Under the pieces are notes generated by a model. That model did not search any database and was not told the origin of the DNA. It saw only the letters and a list, made by a program, of their open reading frames with translations. This document shows, piece by piece, positions 37,542-46,872 of a stretch of 64,000 nucleotides of DNA (positions are counted from its first letter, which is position 1; every line of letters starts with the position of its first letter). Made by a program: the position numbers and the translations under genes. Source of the DNA: Hoylesella marshii DSM 16973 = JCM 13450 (GTDB lineage: Bacteria; Bacteroidota; Bacteroidia; Bacteroidales; Bacteroidaceae); contig NZ_GL397214.1 in assembly GCF_000146675.1 (NCBI RefSeq), positions 49,101 to 113,100 of the forward strand, written 5' to 3'.

Positions 37542-37841
37542 TCAATCGTTTTCAGTAATCTCTTCTCCCTTCATCTTTTGGATGAAGCTCTTGGCGGGTT
37601 TGAAACCGGGGAAATCGTGTGCGGCAATGGTAATCGTGGTGTTTTTGGAAATATTGCGTGCCGTCTTTTCTGCCCTGTGCTTTACGATGAAGCTGCCGAA
37701 GCCGCGCAGATATACGTTTTCTCTCTTGTCTAAAAGGCTCTGCTTAATGGTCTCCATGAATGCCTCTACCGTCGTCGATACGTCTTTTTTAGGCAACCCT
37801 GTCGTTGCGGCAATCTCATTGATAATGTCTGCTTTCGTCAT
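37542..37841 (-). CDS. HU/IHF family DNA-binding protein
   Basis: 99 residues, typical for the family. N-terminal helices (MTKADIINEIAATTGLPKKD) are followed by the beta-arm region (RGFGSFIVKHRAEKTARNI) and an acidic tail. It bends and compacts DNA as a dimer. It has its own promoter at 37897 and is the first gene of the HU-mS38-rng group. Confidence 0.95.
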   Translation of the reverse strand: MTKADIINEIAATTGLPKKDVSTTVEAFMETIKQSLLDKRENVYLRGFGSFIVKHRAEKTARNISKNTTITIAAHDFPGFKPAKSFIQKMKGEEITEND

Positions 37842-37896
37842 TTTTATGTAAAATTAAAATGATTATGATTTATATACTCCTTTTTTGAATGTGCTT

Positions 37897-37905
37897 GCAA
37901 AGATA
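37897..37905 (-). promoter_or_regulatory. Minus-7 box of HU gene
   Basis: TATCTTTGC on the minus strand, perfect match; start near 37890, leader about 50 nt. Confidence 0.7.
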
Positions 37906-38167
37906 CAAGTTTTTACCGTGATATGGAAATTTATTTGTTTTTTTTTGCATAACGATAGTAGCGCATAAATCAGAAGTACATATACCTCTGTATCAGTCGG
38001 GTATTGAAAGACATCTGTAGATATAGAAATAAGTGAGACGCAGCAAGAATGGATTGTCAGTGCAGCTGTCTATCAAGTCGAAAACCTCTTTCTATAAGGT
38101 GGCTTCCTCATCTTATTTTTCTTCTATTCTATATTCATCTCTAAAAAATCAGACAATCTCAAATTAC

Positions 38168-38210
38168 AAATCTGACAGTGTGAAAATCACAATTTCACAC
38201 TGTCAGATTT
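38168..38210. terminator. Perfect 18-bp inverted repeat
   Basis: AAATCTGACAGTGTGAAA (38168-38185) and TTTCACACTGTCAGATTT (38193-38210) pair perfectly over a 7-nt loop; TTG follows on the plus strand, and TGTAATTTG on the minus strand. On the minus strand it would end LRR module 2 past the 22-bp array. The surrounding 37906-38226 has no gene-like ORF. Confidence 0.7.
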
Positions 38211-38226
38211 TTGATAATAGATAGGC

Positions 38227-38380
38227 ACTTGTCCGACTGTCTGTTCACATTTGCCCGACTTGCTGAAAATAGTTGGCCGACTCTGCATGAAAAGTTGGCC
38301 AACTTTGCGCAAATAGTTGGCCAACTTTTTCCAACGAGTTGCCCAACTTTTCACAATGAGTTGCCCAACTTTTTTCCCCT
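38227..38380. repeat. Tandem array, 22-bp period, about seven units (family F)
   Basis: AGTTG-g/c-CCAAC starts at 38271, 38293, 38315, 38337 and 38359, each 22 bp apart; degenerate units continue the register back to 38249 and 38227 (TTGCCCGACTTG, TTGTCCGACTG). The core AGTTGGCCAACT is a perfect 12-nt palindrome. It begins about 80 bp after the stop of the acidic peptide gene. Confidence 0.92.
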
Positions 38381-38459
38381 CTCTGAAATGCCTGTAAATA
38401 AAGGCTTTCCGGAGGTTGCATCACAGAGGTACAAACCTTCTGCATACTGTTCTGGGGCT

Positions 38460-38645
38460 CTATTCCTGCCACGGCTGATAATCCGACAGGGTTTGCTCGT
38501 TCTCCTCGTCCTCATCGAAGAAGCCGTCTTTGCCCAGTCCGCCACCCGGCGAGGGACCGGGGCCTACTTTTGTCGTAAAGGTTTGCATCATTTCTTCTTC
38601 CATGGGGAGAATTGTTATTTCGGGTCGTTGATATTGCTGTTTCAT
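38460..38645 (-). CDS. Short acidic peptide paired with LRR protein (module 2)
   Basis: 61 residues, starting 7 nt after the stop of the LRR gene at 38653. It begins MKQQYQRPEITILPMEEE, has a Gly/Pro-rich middle (GPGPSPGGGLGKDG), an acidic run (FFDEDEENEQ) and ends PWQE. Architecture matches the 70-residue peptide at 1574-1786 (RP-x-I start, acidic run, W-x-E end), though sequence identity is low. No signal peptide or cysteines. Function unknown; the conserved operon position suggests it works with the LRR protein. Confidence 0.65.
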   Translation of the reverse strand: MKQQYQRPEITILPMEEEMMQTFTTKVGPGPSPGGGLGKDGFFDEDEENEQTLSDYQPWQE

Positions 38646-38652
38646 AGCGTGC

Positions 38653-41256
38653 TTAGTTTTTATAGAATTTCTTTCCGTTCACTATGTAGATGTTGCCCGA
38701 GGGTAGACGGTTATAGTCGCGACCGAGATTCTTACCGTCGAGCGAGTAGAATGGGTAGCGGCCGTTCCTGACGTCGGCTTCACCCTTGCGAACGCTGTTG
38801 ATGTCGGTCACTACAGGTCCCTCTTCAAGCACCATGATGAAACTCTTGGCAGCTGCCTTTCCTGTGGGACTTGTGAGGAATGCACGGAACGAATGGATAT
38901 ACCCGTTAGGGTTGGCCGTGGTGACGGGTAGCCATGTGTTGCCTACGTTTAGGTTATAGGCTTTCATTCCTGCCGCCGTGGTGTTGGGGATGAATTGTGT
39001 GGTGCCGTTGATCATCCAATCTGTGTCGAGCGGACTTATCACGCCGGTTGCAGACAATGCGGGAGTAACGGGTACCACGACGTTGTGCATCTCGGGCAGG
39101 TTGTGGCTCCCGCCGTCGGTTACACGCACCACATAGGGCTTGTTAGCATCGAGTGTTGCCGATGTTGGTAGGGGAGCAAAGACGAAATAAGATTCTCCGT
39201 TTGCCCGCTTCATCCGTTTCAGTTCGTAGGCCACCATGCCTGTGGGCAACGTGGTGGGATAAGGCAGGAAGAGTGTTGCGGCATCCGCGCCTGAGAATGT
39301 GCGGGTATAGTTGGCTTTAGTTGCTGTGAACTGATGCTTGATTTCGTAGTCACAGCCACGGTTTCCTTTGTATTTCTCATGGGTGTCATAAACCACAAAG
39401 TTGTCGCATTGCCCATCTACAACGAAGTTTACATCACCCTGTCTAATCTTTGACTTATTCGTTCCGTTGGGCAGATAAACAAGGGTATAAGGATAAGCCA
39501 ATGTAAAGGGTGACCCCGTCACATTACGCGAGATGACCGAAGCCGTTAAGGGTTGGCAACCGAGCATATCGATATATTTCAAACTGTAACAATTTGCCCA
39601 AGCTCCCTCGCCAATGGTAGTAAGCTGTGAACCTGAATCAAAGGTAAAACTCTCTAAATCCATACACTGCCAAAATGTGTGATAGCCTATTTCTCTGACA
39701 GCAGCAGGTATTCTGACGTTACCTGTGAGATGATAACAATTTACAAATGCTTCTTGGCCTATCTTTTGTAAGCTGGCAGGGAACACAAGGTCACCGCTCA
39801 GATTATTACATTCCCAAAAGGCGGCATAGCGGATGTCAGTTAAATTGTTGGGAAGATAAAGACGTCCGTTAAATCCTCTACAGTCTCTGAACGCTCTGTC
39901 ACCAATCCATACTGAAGCGGGTATGTGCAAATCGCCACGCATATTAAAACAGCCATGGAAAGCATCATTATCAATGTGTTGCAATGTATTGGGAAGAGAA
40001 AGGGCTGTAAAGCCGGAACAATTCTGAAAAGCATTAGCTCCTATAAAATCTGCACGGGGAATATTGAGTGTGCCCGATAGGTGATAGCAATTATTGAAAC
40101 AGAAGGTGGGGACGTTCTCCAGCGAGCCTGATAAAATGAGCTGCCCATTGAAACCGGGACAATCGTTAAATGAATATTCTGATAATCGTGTTACCGTGTG
40201 GAGGTCAAGATTACCATTCAGGCGATGACAATGCTCAAAAGCATGCGCGCCAATGAACCACACATTACCTTGTAGGTAGAGTTGTCCATCGAAATTATAA
40301 TCACTTTGAAAAGCATAATGCCCAACGGTTGCCACTTTGGGTGGAAGAACAATACTGCCATGCAGATTATTGCAATTATGGAAAGTGTAATCGGGAACTG
40401 TAGTCATATTATCAGCATAGTCGAGCCATCCGTTTAAATTCGTACAGTTCTCAAATACGGCAATCCCCATACTGTTCACCGAATTGGGCACGTAAAGATT
40501 ACCCGTGAGCTTGCGGCAACTATTAAATGCTTTTGCTCCAATAGACTGTAGATTATTGGAGAGATGAAGCCAACCCGCCATATTCTCATTTCGTGCGAAA
40601 GCTTCTCCACCAATCGCCGTAACGACATCCTGAACATGACAGTTGCCTGTTATACCCGTGCAGTCTTGATAGGTTCCATCATGAATAACAGTGACATTCT
40701 GTGGGGTCACCAAGTTACCACTGAGACTACGGCATTGAGCAAAAGCATAAGAACGGATATCGTTTACAGAGGGTGGCGTGTAGTTAAGCACTTCACCTTG
40801 TATAGCCGAGTTCTGAAAACACCTCTCACCAATAAATTGAATATTGAAAGGCTGCCATGTCTGACCGGTAACAGGATTGGTGTAGGTATAATTCATGCCG
40901 GTTATTCCTGTAATACCCGTGTCTTTAAAAAGGCCTCCTCCTAAATGCGTATAGGGATACCCACGCCAAGCATACTGGGATCTCCCCAATGCGTCTACCA
41001 CAACTATATCCCATAAGTCCATTGGTAAATCAACGTTCCCATAAAGGCTACGACCACCGCCCGCATCATAAACATAATGGATTTGACTTGCACCCCACGG
41101 AGGAGACCCTCCCCAATTCGGCGTATAGATACGCCACTTCCAATTGCTCTGCTTTCCTTTGTTCTCTCGGTTTGCACCGCTGTCCCATGCCTGCACATGA
41201 AAGCAGAAAGCAATCAACAATGTTGATAAAAATAAAAGTCGTTTCATCATATTCAT
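38653..41256 (-). CDS. Secreted BspA-like leucine-rich repeat protein (LRR module 2)
   Basis: About 867 residues; start taken at ATG 41256, with ATGs at 41250 and 41247 equally possible. Signal peptide LLFLSTLLIAFCFHVQA. Residues about 130-590 hold roughly 18 LRR_5 repeats with the pattern I-G-x-x-A-F-x-x-C-x-x-h-x-G-x-L (for example FIGAHAFEHCHRLNGNLDL); Cys recurs in most repeats. A beta-rich C-terminal domain of about 240 residues follows, ending FYSLDGKNLG and IYIVNGKKFYKN, as in LRR module 1. Likely a surface adhesin. GC is lower in the repeats than in the C-domain, the same mosaic as module 1. A promoter lies about 340 nt upstream, with a terminator-like hairpin in the leader. Confidence 0.85.
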   Translation of the reverse strand: MNMMKRLLFLSTLLIAFCFHVQAWDSGANRENKGKQSNWKWRIYTPNWGGSPPWGASQIHYVYDAGGGRSLYGNVDLPMDLWDIVVVDALGRSQYAWRGYPYTHLGGGLFKDTGITGITGMNYTYTNPVTGQTWQPFNIQFIGERCFQNSAIQGEVLNYTPPSVNDIRSYAFAQCRSLSGNLVTPQNVTVIHDGTYQDCTGITGNCHVQDVVTAIGGEAFARNENMAGWLHLSNNLQSIGAKAFNSCRKLTGNLYVPNSVNSMGIAVFENCTNLNGWLDYADNMTTVPDYTFHNCNNLHGSIVLPPKVATVGHYAFQSDYNFDGQLYLQGNVWFIGAHAFEHCHRLNGNLDLHTVTRLSEYSFNDCPGFNGQLILSGSLENVPTFCFNNCYHLSGTLNIPRADFIGANAFQNCSGFTALSLPNTLQHIDNDAFHGCFNMRGDLHIPASVWIGDRAFRDCRGFNGRLYLPNNLTDIRYAAFWECNNLSGDLVFPASLQKIGQEAFVNCYHLTGNVRIPAAVREIGYHTFWQCMDLESFTFDSGSQLTTIGEGAWANCYSLKYIDMLGCQPLTASVISRNVTGSPFTLAYPYTLVYLPNGTNKSKIRQGDVNFVVDGQCDNFVVYDTHEKYKGNRGCDYEIKHQFTATKANYTRTFSGADAATLFLPYPTTLPTGMVAYELKRMKRANGESYFVFAPLPTSATLDANKPYVVRVTDGGSHNLPEMHNVVVPVTPALSATGVISPLDTDWMINGTTQFIPNTTAAGMKAYNLNVGNTWLPVTTANPNGYIHSFRAFLTSPTGKAAAKSFIMVLEEGPVVTDINSVRKGEADVRNGRYPFYSLDGKNLGRDYNRLPSGNIYIVNGKKFYKN

Positions 41257-41314
41257 TTGTTTAAAATGTTTCAATCATTTGTTCTCATTTCTCCTCTTGC
41301 TGAAGTTGATAAAG

Positions 41315-41362
41315 GGCACGAAAAAGCCTGCAAGAATATTCCGTAGAATACCTTTGCAGGCT
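41315..41362 (-). promoter_or_regulatory. Hairpin with T-run in the LRR module 2 leader (attenuator candidate)
   Basis: On the minus strand AGCCTGCAA pairs with TTGCAGGCT, with further pairing of GTATTC/GAATAT inside, then TTTTTCGTGCC. It lies about 60 nt upstream of the start codon. GCTTTTTCGTGCC is identical to positions 41-53 ahead of LRR module 1. With the promoter at 41600 and no clear gene between, it should terminate most transcripts unless relieved. Confidence 0.55.
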
Positions 41363-41599
41363 GTTGTTTTCGTTATATATGCTGTATATTACGCGTGTGC
41401 GTGCGCGTCCCTTATATAATATACGTCTGCATTGTGTGTGTGTGTGTGTGTGTTAGCAAAATATTCGGGCTGACCAAATATAAAGTGTTAAAAGATAAGG
41501 AGAAACACACATTTCTCTTTACCTCGCCAATACTTTTATAAATTAGGGTTAGTCTGCTCACGAATACTTGATTTAATACCTTGACTTCTTTTTACCGCG
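41363..41599 (-). ncRNA. Long leader or candidate small RNA upstream of LRR module 2
   Basis: From the minus-7 box at 41600-41608 to the terminator-like hairpin is about 270 nt without a supported ORF (longest frames are under 20 codons). It holds a (TG)10 microsatellite at 41433-41453. It could be a leader controlling the LRR gene or an independent small RNA; no known RNA family recognised. Confidence 0.35.
41433..41453. repeat. (TG)n microsatellite in LRR module 2 leader
   Basis: About ten TG dinucleotides in a row, flanked by alternating GTGCGTGCGCG at 41395-41407. Such tracts are slippage-prone and sit here between the promoter and the attenuator-like hairpin. Confidence 0.9.
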
Positions 41600-41608
41600 G
41601 CAAAGATA
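41600..41608 (-). promoter_or_regulatory. Minus-7 box of LRR module 2
   Basis: TATCTTTGC on the minus strand, perfect match. The start would be near 41593, far from the LRR start codon. The rest of the gap (41609-41835) holds only repeated AAACGGCATCTGT text and no ORF I can support. Confidence 0.6.
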
Positions 41609-41835
41609 CATAAAGATTCTTAAGCGAACAAGAAAAAACTAAAAAACTTTGCCCGAGATGTCTCTAATGATGACATTCCTACTGTAGTCCATCGCTCCCC
41701 CTTATACAGTGGGGGTTGTGAAAGATTGCCGACTTTGCCCTGTATAAACGGCATCTGTGGCACGGACAAACGGCATCTGTACGGGGTACGAATGCCGACC
41801 TTGATGTTGTGGCCTTTGCAGAGGGTGGGAAGTGA

Positions 41836-42750
41836 TTATACGTCGAAGATGGCACCTTCGTAAGAGAGAAACGATGGGGGAAAGACGGAACGGGCTTCGA
41901 GGAGCAGAGTTTGCTCATCATCGTATCGTGCACTGTAGTGTCCTAAAAGGAGTTTAGAGACATGGGCATCGCGTGCCACGGTGGCAGCTTGTCGTGCCGT
42001 GCTGTGGTAGTAGAGACGGGCACGGGAAAGGAGGTCGTGTGTGTAGGTCGCCTCGTGGTAGAGACAGTCTGCACCCTCGACGAGTCGGTGGAGTGTAGGG
42101 ATATAGCGTGTGTCGGAGCAATAGGCATAGCTGCGGGGGCGGTCGGGTGGAGAAACGAGCCGGACGTTGGGGATGAATTCACCCTCATCGGTTGTCCAAT
42201 CGGCACCGGACTTGATATTGTTGATTTGGCTCACAGGTATGCGATAGAAGTCTATCATGTCGCTCCGTATGTGGGGTAGGGTGGGCTTTTCTCGGAAAAG
42301 ATATCCGCAGCGGGGTATGCGGTGTTGCAGGGGAATGGTTTCTACGGTGAGGCTTCGGTCTTCGTAGACGACGGCGGTGCGTGTGGTGTCTACGGCGTGG
42401 AAGACGACCTCGAATTCGAGGCCGTGGCAAAACAATTCTATCTGCGCATGAAGCATTCCTTCGAGTTCTTTCGGGGCGTAGACATGGAGGGCGGCAGTGC
42501 GTCCGAGCAAGCCGAAGGTACTGATGAGACCGATAAGACCGAAGCAATGGTCGCCATGGAGATGGGAGATGAAGATGGCACCGAGTTTGGTGAAACGTAT
42601 TTTTGAGCGACGAAGCTGAATCTGCGTACCCTCGCCGCAGTCTATCATGAAGAGCTTTTCGCGTAGCTCCACTATCTGCGAAGTGGCATAGTGTTTCAGT
42701 GTGGGCAGGGCGCTACCGCATCCGAGGATGTGTATTCTGAACGGCTCCAT
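41836..42750 (-). CDS. rnz: Ribonuclease Z
   Basis: 304 residues, typical of short-form tRNase Z. Metallo-beta-lactamase motif FISHLHGDHCFGL binds zinc; further His/Asp are in YCSDTRY and LLLGHYSARYDD. The MIDCGEGTQIQL segment is characteristic. It cleaves the 3-prime trailer of tRNA precursors. Last of the mazG-lipoprotein-rnz group, 12 nt after the lipoprotein gene. Confidence 0.95.
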   Translation of the reverse strand: MEPFRIHILGCGSALPTLKHYATSQIVELREKLFMIDCGEGTQIQLRRSKIRFTKLGAIFISHLHGDHCFGLIGLISTFGLLGRTAALHVYAPKELEGMLHAQIELFCHGLEFEVVFHAVDTTRTAVVYEDRSLTVETIPLQHRIPRCGYLFREKPTLPHIRSDMIDFYRIPVSQINNIKSGADWTTDEGEFIPNVRLVSPPDRPRSYAYCSDTRYIPTLHRLVEGADCLYHEATYTHDLLSRARLYYHSTARQAATVARDAHVSKLLLGHYSARYDDEQTLLLEARSVFPPSFLSYEGAIFDV

Positions 42751-42762
42751 CGGGGAAGCAGG

Positions 42763-43323
42763 TTATTTCTGTCGCTTGTAGACGAAGATGCCGCGTCTGT
42801 TTTCCAGCATGAGGGAATCGGCACCAAGGGTGTTGATGGTAAAAGTGTCGCGGTTGAGCAGCAGTTGTCCGTTGAATATTTTCCAGCTTGTATAGGGATT
42901 GCTCTCAGCTTGGACATGGGATTCCACCAATCCACCCTCTTTTAGCTCGAAGTTCTTGTCCAGACTCGTCCATTTTCCCATGAGGGTAGTGAGATTGATA
43001 ACGGTGGTGGCCATACGTTCATCGCCTATTTGGTTACCTACAACTGCCATCCTGTCGCCGGCCAGTAGTCCGCCTTTCACGACAGGGGTGGCATCTTCGT
43101 CGTCGATGAGATAAGTAAAAGTGTTACCTTCGTCGGTCACAAGTTCAAGGCTATGCATGGACGTTCCGTCACCGCAAATGCCGTAGACGGTGGTGTCTGC
43201 CGAGGATGTTTGCGAAAGGGAGTCGTTGGAGGACGGTTGTCCTGCATTCTTGTTAGATAGATGGCAGCCCGAAGCGCATATCATTAGTGCGATGAGGCAG
43301 GGAATAAGTTTGATTGCTTTCAT
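42763..43323 (-). CDS. Lipoprotein of unknown function (lipocalin-like)
   Basis: 186 residues from MKAIKLIPCLIALMICASGC, a type II signal peptide with a lipid-modified Cys, followed by a Ser/Asn-rich linker. The rest is beta-strand text with GKWTSLDKNFELKEGG and the end SLMLENRRGIFVYKR, like lipocalin-like lipoproteins of Bacteroidetes. Probably anchored in the outer membrane. It sits between mazG (28 nt) and rnz (12 nt). Function unknown. Confidence 0.75.
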   Translation of the reverse strand: MKAIKLIPCLIALMICASGCHLSNKNAGQPSSNDSLSQTSSADTTVYGICGDGTSMHSLELVTDEGNTFTYLIDDEDATPVVKGGLLAGDRMAVVGNQIGDERMATTVINLTTLMGKWTSLDKNFELKEGGLVESHVQAESNPYTSWKIFNGQLLLNRDTFTINTLGADSLMLENRRGIFVYKRQK

Positions 43324-43351
43324 AAGTCGTATGATGATAGAGTGAAAATGT

Positions 43352-44143
43352 TTACGATAGTTTTTCCTGTGCTTTGGCCTCATTCCAAAGGGCGTCCATC
43401 TCTTCCAAGGTCATGTCGGTGAGCGGTCTTCCCGCTTTGATGGAATGTTGCTCAATGTAGTTGAAGCGGTTGATAAACTTGCGATTGGTACGCTCTAAGG
43501 CATTGTCGGGGTTGAGATGATAGAGACGGGCGGCATTGATGACACTGAAAAGGAAGTCGCCCAACTCGTCGGTGGAGGCATCTTTGTCTTCCCGTTCCAG
43601 CTCTGTGCGCAACTCGTTCAGCTCTTCGCTTACCTTATCCCATACATCTTCACGTTTCTGCCAGTCGAAGCCTACGTTGCGGGCTTTGTCTTGTATGCGG
43701 TAGGCCTTGATGACCGAGGGGAGCGCATCGGGAACGCCGGCAAGTACGGTCTTGTTTCCGTCTTTTTCTTTTAGCTTGATTTGCTCCCACGTCTGCAATA
43801 CGGCTTCTTCCGTGTCAGCTTTTGTGTCACCGTAAATATGCGGATGGCGGAATATCAGTTTGTCAGCCTCTTGGTTGCAGACATCGGCAATATCGAAGTT
43901 GTTGGCTTCACTACCGATGATGGCATAGAAGAGCACGTGTTCGAGAACGTCTCCTAATTCCTTGCAAATGTCTTTGCGATCATTCTTCATCAACGCATCG
44001 CATAACTCGAAAACCTCTTCGATGGTATTGGGACGTAGGCTTTCGTTGGTCTGCTTCCTGTCCCAAGGACATTTTTCCCGTAGATTGTCCAATACATCAA
44101 GTAGCCTTCCGAAGGCTTCCAATTTCTCTTCACGTGTGTGCAT
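43352..44143 (-). CDS. mazG: Nucleoside triphosphate pyrophosphohydrolase
   Basis: 263 residues, the full two-domain MazG length. The first MazG domain has LREKCPWDRKQTNESLRPN and metal-binding EEVFELCDAL and KELGDVLEHVLF; the second repeats ELNELRTEL and DELGDFLFSVIN. It hydrolyses NTPs to NMP and pyrophosphate, a house-cleaning function. Its promoter box (TAGCTTTGC at 44162) lies about 20 nt upstream. Confidence 0.95.
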   Translation of the reverse strand: MHTREEKLEAFGRLLDVLDNLREKCPWDRKQTNESLRPNTIEEVFELCDALMKNDRKDICKELGDVLEHVLFYAIIGSEANNFDIADVCNQEADKLIFRHPHIYGDTKADTEEAVLQTWEQIKLKEKDGNKTVLAGVPDALPSVIKAYRIQDKARNVGFDWQKREDVWDKVSEELNELRTELEREDKDASTDELGDFLFSVINAARLYHLNPDNALERTNRKFINRFNYIEQHSIKAGRPLTDMTLEEMDALWNEAKAQEKLS

Positions 44144-44161
44144 AATCCAGCTTTTAATGGT

Positions 44162-44201
44162 GCAAAGCTACATATTTTCCATTGAAATTGTGTAAATTTG
44201 C
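44162..44201. promoter_or_regulatory. Divergent promoters of mazG and valS
   Basis: Minus strand TAGCTTTGC at 44162-44170 serves mazG (leader about 12 nt). Plus strand TAAATTTGC at 44193-44201 serves valS (leader about 25 nt). Both are perfect TAnnTTTG matches within 40 bp. Confidence 0.7.
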
Positions 44202-44232
44202 AGCGTTTTATTCAACCAATTGACGTATTAAG

Positions 44233-46872
44233 ATGGAATTAGCAAGTAAGTATGACCCGAAAGAAGTGGAGTCGAAATGGTATCAATATTGGCTTGACAA
44301 TAAGCTTTTTGCCAGCAAACCGGATAACACGAGAGAACCTTATACGATTGTGATGCCTCCACCCAACGTAACCGGTGTGTTGCACATGGGGCACATGTTG
44401 AACAATACGATACAGGACATACTGGTGCGTCGCGCTCGTATGGAGGGGAAAAACGCGTGCTGGGTTCCGGGAACCGACCATGCCTCGATTGCTACGGAGG
44501 CGAAGGTTGTAGCTAAACTGGCCGAGCAGGGAATAAAGAAAACCGATATGACTCGTGATGAGTTCCTGAAACATGCGTGGGATTGGACGAATGAGCATGG
44601 TGGCATCATCCTGAAGCAATTGCGCCGGTTAGGAGCTTCGTGCGATTGGAATCGTACAGCGTTCACAATGGATGAGGAACGGTCGAATAGTGTCATCAAG
44701 GTGTTCTGCGATTTATACGATAAAGGTTTCATCTATCGTGGTGTGCGTATGGTGAATTGGGACCCGCAGGCACAAACAGCGTTGAGCGATGAAGAGGTAA
44801 TATATAAGGAGGAACATTCAAAGCTCTACTATCTCAAATATATGGTGGTTGAGGAGCCCGGTCGATATGCTATCGTGGCTACCACACGTCCGGAGACGAT
44901 TATGGGCGACACGGCCATGTGTATCAACCCCAACGACCCGAAGAATACGTGGCTCAAAGGCAAGCACGTTGTTGTTCCGTTGGTGGGCAGGGAGATTCCT
45001 GTCATCGAAGATGAGTATGTGGATGTAGAGTTCGGTACCGGATGCCTGAAGGTGACACCCGCGCACGATATCAATGATCATCAGCTCGGATTGAAGCACG
45101 GTCTTGCAACCATCGACATTTTCAACGACAACGGAACAATCTCCGAAGCTGCCGGACTTTACGTCGGCATGGATCGTATGGACGTGCGCAAGCAGATAGC
45201 CATAGATCTCGAAGACGCGGGATTAATGGAAAAGGTGGAAGATTATGATAACAAGGTTGGATATTCTGAGCGTACGCACGTGCCCATCGAACCGAAACTG
45301 TCTACACAATGGTTCCTTAAGATGCAGCATTTTGCCGATCTTGCACTGCAGCCGGTGATGGACGATGACATTCGTTTCTATCCGCAGAAATACAAGAACA
45401 CCTATCACCATTGGCTCGAAAATATCAAAGACTGGTGCATCTCACGACAGCTGTGGTGGGGGCATCGCATTCCGGCTTATTATTTCACTGTCGATGGCAA
45501 GCGCGAATATGTGGTTGCACCTTCTGCCGAAGAGGCTTTGACAAAGGCAAAACAGAAATGCAATGCATTGACTGCTACCGATCTTCAGCAGGATGAAGAT
45601 TGTCTTGACACGTGGTTTTCGTCGTGGCTCTGGCCTATTTCCGTCTTTGACGGAATCAACCATCCGGACAACGAGGATATAAAATATTATTATCCCACGA
45701 GCGACCTCGTAACCGGCCCCGATATTATTTTTTTCTGGGTGGCACGAATGATTATGGCAGGCTACGAATACAAGTGTAAGATGCCTTTCAAGAATGTGTA
45801 TTTCACGGGTATTGTGCGCGACAAGCTCGGCCGCAAGATGTCGAAATCACTTGGCAATTCTCCTGATCCAATAGAATTGATTGATAAATATGGTGCCGAT
45901 GGTGTACGAATGGGAATGATGCTCTCTGCACCGGCCGGCAACGATATTCTCTTCGATGAAACGTTGTGCGAACAAGGACGCAATTTCAACAACAAGATTT
46001 GGAATGCCTTCCGACTCGTGAAGGGATGGGAAGTTGCCGATACTGAACAGTCCGACGCTAGCCGAATCGCTAGCCGATGGTTCGAAGCCAAACTTCGCGA
46101 GACCAACGAGGAGTTGAACGACTTATTCTCGAAGTATCGCATCTCGGAGGCCTTGATGGTCGTCTATCGTCTCTTTTGGGACGAGTTCTCCGGCTGGTAT
46201 CTCGAAATGATTAAGCCTGCTTACGGTACGGCTATCGACCGCGTAAGTTACAACATTACGCTTAGATTCTTCGAGACCTTGCTCAACATGCTTCACCCAT
46301 TTATGCCTTTTATCACCGAAGAATTGTGGCAACATCTTTTCGATCGTAAGGCTGGTGAATCCATCATGTGCGAAAGATTGCAGATCGCTGTTCCTACGGA
46401 GGATGACAAGCGGCTAAGCTCCGATATTGAACTCGTGAAGCAGATTGTTAGCGGCGTTCGCACCGTTCGCAATCAAAAGAATATCGCCCCCAAAGAACAA
46501 CTCGTTCTCCACGCAATCGGACAGAACCGATTCGCAGCTTACGACGGCATCGTTATAAAGATGGCTAACCTCGCCAGCATAGAAACCGTGAGTGAAAAGG
46601 CTGCCGATACTGCGCAATTCATGGTCGGAACCGACGAATATGCCGTACCCGTTGGCAGCCTCATAGACATTGAGGCCGAAATCAAAAAGCAGGAAGCCCT
46701 GCTGGCTCATCTTGAGGGATTCCTCGCGGGCATCAAAAAGAAACTCGCCAACGAACGTTTCGTAGCCAATGCTCCTGAGGCTGTCGTAGCCCTCGAACGC
46801 AAAAAACAAAGCGATTCCGAGGAGAAGATAACTGCCTTGAAACAATCGCTGTCTGAACTCAAAAAGCAATGA
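44233..46872 (+). CDS. valS: Valyl-tRNA synthetase
   Basis: 879 residues. HIGH motif in [20 protein letters not shown] motif in [13 protein letters not shown], editing domain with [16 protein letters not shown], and a C-terminal coiled-coil arm ([19 protein letters not shown]). It charges tRNA-Val in the cytoplasm. It overlaps the clostripain gene by 4 nt. Confidence 0.97.
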   Translation: MELASKYDPKEVESKWYQYWLDNKLFASKPDNTREPYTIVMPPPNVTGVLHMGHMLNNTIQDILVRRARMEGKNACWVPGTDHASIATEAKVVAKLAEQGIKKTDMTRDEFLKHAWDWTNEHGGIILKQLRRLGASCDWNRTAFTMDEERSNSVIKVFCDLYDKGFIYRGVRMVNWDPQAQTALSDEEVIYKEEHSKLYYLKYMVVEEPGRYAIVATTRPETIMGDTAMCINPNDPKNTWLKGKHVVVPLVGREIPVIEDEYVDVEFGTGCLKVTPAHDINDHQLGLKHGLATIDIFNDNGTISEAAGLYVGMDRMDVRKQIAIDLEDAGLMEKVEDYDNKVGYSERTHVPIEPKLSTQWFLKMQHFADLALQPVMDDDIRFYPQKYKNTYHHWLENIKDWCISRQLWWGHRIPAYYFTVDGKREYVVAPSAEEALTKAKQKCNALTATDLQQDEDCLDTWFSSWLWPISVFDGINHPDNEDIKYYYPTSDLVTGPDIIFFWVARMIMAGYEYKCKMPFKNVYFTGIVRDKLGRKMSKSLGNSPDPIELIDKYGADGVRMGMMLSAPAGNDILFDETLCEQGRNFNNKIWNAFRLVKGWEVADTEQSDASRIASRWFEAKLRETNEELNDLFSKYRISEALMVVYRLFWDEFSGWYLEMIKPAYGTAIDRVSYNITLRFFETLLNMLHPFMPFITEELWQHLFDRKAGESIMCERLQIAVPTEDDKRLSSDIELVKQIVSGVRTVRNQKNIAPKEQLVLHAIGQNRFAAYDGIVIKMANLASIETVSEKAADTAQFMVGTDEYAVPVGSLIDIEAEIKKQEALLAHLEGFLAGIKKKLANERFVANAPEAVVALERKKQSDSEEKITALKQSLSELKKQ

